A stretch of DNA of 64,000 nucleotides from positions 2,356,001 through 2,420,000 of the forward strand of contig NZ_JBDFMQ010000001.1 of NCBI RefSeq assembly GCF_047238345.1, given 5' to 3'. How positions within the stretch are numbered: the first letter of the stretch is position 1; each line of letters begins with the position of its first letter. Under the pieces are notes generated by a model, which saw only the letters and a list, made by a program, of their open reading frames with translations, ran no database searches and was not told where the DNA came from. This stretch comes from Shouchella sp047238345. Lineage in GTDB: Bacteria; Bacillota; Bacilli; Bacillales; Bacillaceae_D. This document shows positions 61,150 to 64,000 of this stretch, in pieces. Both the position numbers and the translations under genes were made by a program.

Positions 61150-62043
61150 ATGAACCTTAAACGTCATTCCTTTGAAGAATGTAACCAAGAACTGGGTATT
61201 TGTGGCATCTCCGACTCACGCGAACGATTGCCATTAAAAAAACCGATTGAAATTTATCTTTTTATCGACCCACTTTGTCAAGAGTGTTGGTCAATGGAAC
61301 CAATTATAAAGAAGTTGCAAATTGAGTATGGTCATTATTTTAAAGTCCGCATTTTACTAGCCGGTAAACTTTCACATTGGAATGCTTTTGACCGTTCTCT
61401 TAAGAAGAGAAACCAACGAGAGCAAACACTTGATCCAACGATGTGCTGTGCTGGAAACGTTGAACTAAATAAAATGGACCTTCACCCATATAATGCGTTT
61501 ATGGCAGTAAAAGCCGCTGAACTACAAGGCCCACGTGCAGGACTTCGCTTTCTAAGAAAGCTACGTGAAGCATTGTTTCTAAAGAAATGCAACGTAACTG
61601 ATGAAGCAATTTTAAAAGAATGTTCACAGGAAGCTGGACTTGATGAAGATGTCTTTTTAGCAGACCTTCATTCAGCTACGGCAACGAAAGCACTTCAATG
61701 TGATATTCAAACAACGTCTGAAATGGATGTTGAATCTGTTCCAAGCCTTGTTTTTTTTAACGGAAATTCCGAGGAAGCTGGCATCAAAATCTCTGGAAGT
61801 TACCCGTATCATATTTATGAACAATTGCTCGAAGACATGTTGGGGCATAAACCAGAACGAGCGTCTCACCCTCAGCTAGAAGCATTTTTATGCCATTACG
61901 GCTTTCTAGCAACGTCAGAAATTGCGACTGTGCTTGATAAAAGTCCAGAGGAAGTAGAGCGATCGTTAAAAACCTTGATGTTGCAACAAAAAGTAGAAGC
62001 TGTTCCATTTAAATATGGAACGTTTTGGAAGTGGATAGCATAA
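61150..62043 (+). CDS. yjbH: Spx adaptor YjbH (SpxH)
   Basis: YjbH binds Spx and brings it to ClpXP for degradation under non-stress conditions. The 297-residue thioredoxin-fold protein has the CxxC site DPLCQECW (about residues 41-48) and a long helical insertion (about 70-200). The ATG follows AAAGGAG. It shares a transcript with yjbI. Confidence 0.94.
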   Translation: MNLKRHSFEECNQELGICGISDSRERLPLKKPIEIYLFIDPLCQECWSMEPIIKKLQIEYGHYFKVRILLAGKLSHWNAFDRSLKKRNQREQTLDPTMCCAGNVELNKMDLHPYNAFMAVKAAELQGPRAGLRFLRKLREALFLKKCNVTDEAILKECSQEAGLDEDVFLADLHSATATKALQCDIQTTSEMDVESVPSLVFFNGNSEEAGIKISGSYPYHIYEQLLEDMLGHKPERASHPQLEAFLCHYGFLATSEIATVLDKSPEEVERSLKTLMLQQKVEAVPFKYGTFWKWIA

Positions 62044-62047
62044 GAAA

Positions 62048-62085
62048 AGCGACGCCCCCCGGTTACGGAGGCGTCGCTCTTTATT
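62048..62085 (+). terminator. Terminator of yjbI-yjbH
   Basis: AGCGACGCC pairs with GGCGTCGCT around a C/G-rich loop, then a T run. Confidence 0.9.
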
Positions 62086-62200
62086 TTTTCAAAAGGAATG
62101 TGACATGCAAAATCTATCTTAACGTATAATGAAAGAAGAAAGCAAGTAGAACCTTCAACGTCATGTGACAGTTCTTTTACATATAAGGGGTGTATCACCA

Positions 62201-62386
62201 TTGAAGAAGAGTGTTTTTCTTATACGTTTTGCCATTTTGCTCATCGCATTTTGCCTTTATTTACTGAGTTTGCTGCACCTATTCCCAATTTGGCTTGCCG
62301 CACCATTGTTGTTTTTTGCTAGCTATTATTTCTTTAAACCTACCCAAAAAAAACATCGTTTTAAAGGCTACCGATCACGTGGTTAG
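62201..62386 (+). CDS. Small membrane protein near pepF
   Basis: A 61-residue protein with two membrane helices (about 5-22 and 27-43) and a basic tail (KKHRFKGYRSRG). It starts at TTG with AAGGGGTG eight bases upstream. B. subtilis has a small gene, yizD, in this place, but I could not confirm it is the same family. The stop is two bases from the convergent pepF stop. Confidence 0.65.
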   Translation: MKKSVFLIRFAILLIAFCLYLLSLLHLFPIWLAAPLLFFASYYFFKPTQKKHRFKGYRSRG

Positions 62387-62388
62387 CC

Positions 62389-64000
62389 TCACTGCTCAAG
62401 CAACTGCTCTAGTTCGTGAAGCGTTTCTTCAAACCGCTTCATGGTTGCTTGCACAGGTTCGGCAGACGTCATATCTACTCCTGCTTTATTTAATAAGTTA
62501 ATTGGAAAATCAGTTATGCCTGACTTTAAAAATGAAACAAATCGCTCGGCAGCTGGTTCTCCTTCCGTTAAAATTTGTTCCGAAACCGCAACAGCCGCAC
62601 TAAAACCAGTCGCATATTGATACACATAATAATTCATGAAGAAATGCGGAATTCTTGCCCATTCATAAGCAATCCAATCATCTGTGACAACATCTGGCCC
62701 ATAGTATTTTTCGTTAAGAGCCTTATAAGCTTCTGCTAATGAATCTTTTGTCACGCCTGACCCTTCTTCATGTTTCGTGTGTAGGATATGTTCAAATTCA
62801 GCAAACATGGTTTGCCTAAACACTGTTGTTCGAATGCTTTCAAGCAATTGGTTAAGCAAGTAAATCTTTTTTTGTTTCTCTTGCTCTTTCTGCATTAAAT
62901 ATCGATGAAGCAACAACTCATTTAACGTTGATGCTACTTCAGCTAGAAAAATCGTATAGTGTCCATAGACTGGAGGTTGCGTGCTCCTAGTATAATAGCT
63001 ATGAACACTATGCCCAAATTCGTGCGCTAAGGTTGATAAACTACTATGCGTATCTTGCCAGTTCATTAAAATAAATGGCTTTGTCGCATAGCTCCCTCCA
63101 GAATACGCACCACTATCTTTCCCTTTATTTTCATAAACATCCACCCACCGCTCGTTTAAACCTTTTTGCACAATCGATACATATTCTTCTCCGAGGGGCG
63201 CAAGTGAAGCAAGCATAGTTTCTTTTGCTTCCTCGTATGTATACGTTAATTCAGCATCTTTTACGATTGGTGTATAAACATCATACATATGAAGTTTTTC
63301 GAGTTGAAGCTGGTTTTTCCGCAACTTCATATAACGATGAAGCAAAGGGAGATGCTCATTTACAGTATCTACAAGTTGATCATACACTCGTTCTGGAATA
63401 AAGGTTTCGTTCAAAGCTGCTTCTCTTGCATTGCGATAACCTCTCATTCTTGCTTCAAAATGCTTAGCCTTCACTTCTCCACTTAATAGAGAGCCAATTG
63501 TATGGCTGAATTGTTCATACGTTTGATAAAATGATTTGTACGTTTGCTTTCGAATCGACTGATTAGGATGTGCCATCAACGTTAAAAAACGGCCTGATGT
63601 CACAGCGATTTCCTCGTCTTTCTCACCTTGAATAGGCGGATACGTTAGATCTGCATTTGTTAATAGGGAATACGTATGACTTGAAGCGTGGAAAGGCTCT
63701 TTAAGACGGGAAAGCAAAGCTTCTTCATGGTCTGATAAAATATGGTCCTTGCGATGTTCAATGAACGAAAAATACGCTTCATATTTCTCCAGTGGTTCAT
63801 ATTGCTCTACATACGTTTTTAATGTTTCCGAATCAAGGCCCACAATTTCCGGTTCAAGAAAAGCGGTCTTCTCTTGAAAGGATATATAAAGTTGCATTGC
63901 TTTTTCACTACGTTCTTGCATCGTAGCGTTTGTTTTATCAACATCGCTATAGTGACGTGCATAAGCGAGAATCTTAGATGCCTTCACTTCCAGTTCATAA
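62389..64000 (-). CDS. pepF: Oligoendopeptidase F, N-terminus beyond the window
   Basis: PepF is an M3 zinc peptidase that cuts short peptides. The visible 532+ residues contain the HEXXH metal site (LAHEFGHSVHS) with its third ligand region FLAEVASTLNE. The family has about 600 residues, so some 70 residues lie past the window end; the frame is open to base 64,000. It is the first yjb-block gene before yjbH, as in B. subtilis. Confidence 0.95.
   Translation of the reverse strand, partial: YELEVKASKILAYARHYSDVDKTNATMQERSEKAMQLYISFQEKTAFLEPEIVGLDSETLKTYVEQYEPLEKYEAYFSFIEHRKDHILSDHEEALLSRLKEPFHASSHTYSLLTNADLTYPPIQGEKDEEIAVTSGRFLTLMAHPNQSIRKQTYKSFYQTYEQFSHTIGSLLSGEVKAKHFEARMRGYRNAREAALNETFIPERVYDQLVDTVNEHLPLLHRYMKLRKNQLQLEKLHMYDVYTPIVKDAELTYTYEEAKETMLASLAPLGEEYVSIVQKGLNERWVDVYENKGKDSGAYSGGSYATKPFILMNWQDTHSSLSTLAHEFGHSVHSYYTRSTQPPVYGHYTIFLAEVASTLNELLLHRYLMQKEQEKQKKIYLLNQLLESIRTTVFRQTMFAEFEHILHTKHEEGSGVTKDSLAEAYKALNEKYYGPDVVTDDWIAYEWARIPHFFMNYYVYQYATGFSAAVAVSEQILTEGEPAAERFVSFLKSGITDFPINLLNKAGVDMTSAEPVQATMKRFEETLHELEQLLEQ

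Noticed and set aside
61896..62201. Antisense open frame over the yjbH end
   Set aside because: It has no ribosome binding site, crosses the yjbH terminator and encodes no known pattern.

Overview
This window comes from a low-GC, endospore-forming member of the Bacillaceae. The complete spoIIIA operon, splB, mntR, accBC, the gcvT-gcvPA-gcvPB operon with its glycine riboswitch and the comG genes all resemble Bacillus subtilis in sequence and order. The protein features fit an alkaliphilic or soil Bacillus relative, but the species cannot be fixed from the sequence alone. There is no rRNA, CRISPR array, prophage or insertion sequence.

Layout. Bases 1-16,300, nearly all minus strand, match the B. 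subtilis yqh/yqi housekeeping block: recN, argR, tlyA, dxs, ispA, xseB, xseA, nusB, yqhY, accC, accB, one unknown gene, then spoIIIAH to spoIIIAA, the channel that links mother cell and forespore. folD is absent from its usual place between nusB and xseA. Bases 16,300-36,100 continue the yqh block with aroK, efp, pepP, yqhR, yqhP, a patatin-like lipase, mntR, splB, a D-amino-acid aminotransferase, a HelD-type helicase, lipM, a rhodanese, the glycine-cleavage operon behind a tandem riboswitch, yqhH, yqhG, yqgX and small membrane proteins. aroQ is missing from its usual place.

Bases 36,100-41,950 carry the competence pseudopilus genes. The usual single comG operon is split: comGA-comGB lie at 39.5-41.6 kb and comGC to comGG at 36.1-37.9 kb, separated by nine tRNA genes with their own promoter and terminator and by yidD on the opposite strand. 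Upstream of comGA are an HNH protein and a divergent UvrD/YjcD-type helicase.

Bases 44,300-55,530 are an accessory island. It holds five glycosyltransferases (one fused to a methyltransferase, one CgeB-like), a UDP-sugar dehydrogenase, an NAD-dependent epimerase, two coiled-coil proteins, a coat-like protein, a 36-residue basic Cys-Cys peptide and a YjcA-like membrane protein. Two divergent promoters with sigma-K character sit in it. The simplest reading is a late mother-cell system that builds and attaches a glycan on the spore surface. It occupies the place where B. subtilis has its cotVWXYZ crust genes, between fabI and yjcD.

Bases 55,600-64,000 match the B. subtilis yjb block: fabI with a FapR operator, an RluA-type pseudouridine synthase, nadK, relQ, yjbL, yjbK, yjbJ, the truncated haemoglobin yjbI, the Spx adaptor yjbH, a small membrane protein and a partial pepF.

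Two small-scale features stand out. SpoIIIAD appears to start at an ATT codon. Two convergent gene pairs place both stop codons inside the loop of one shared bidirectional terminator, with the same stem and loop lengths.
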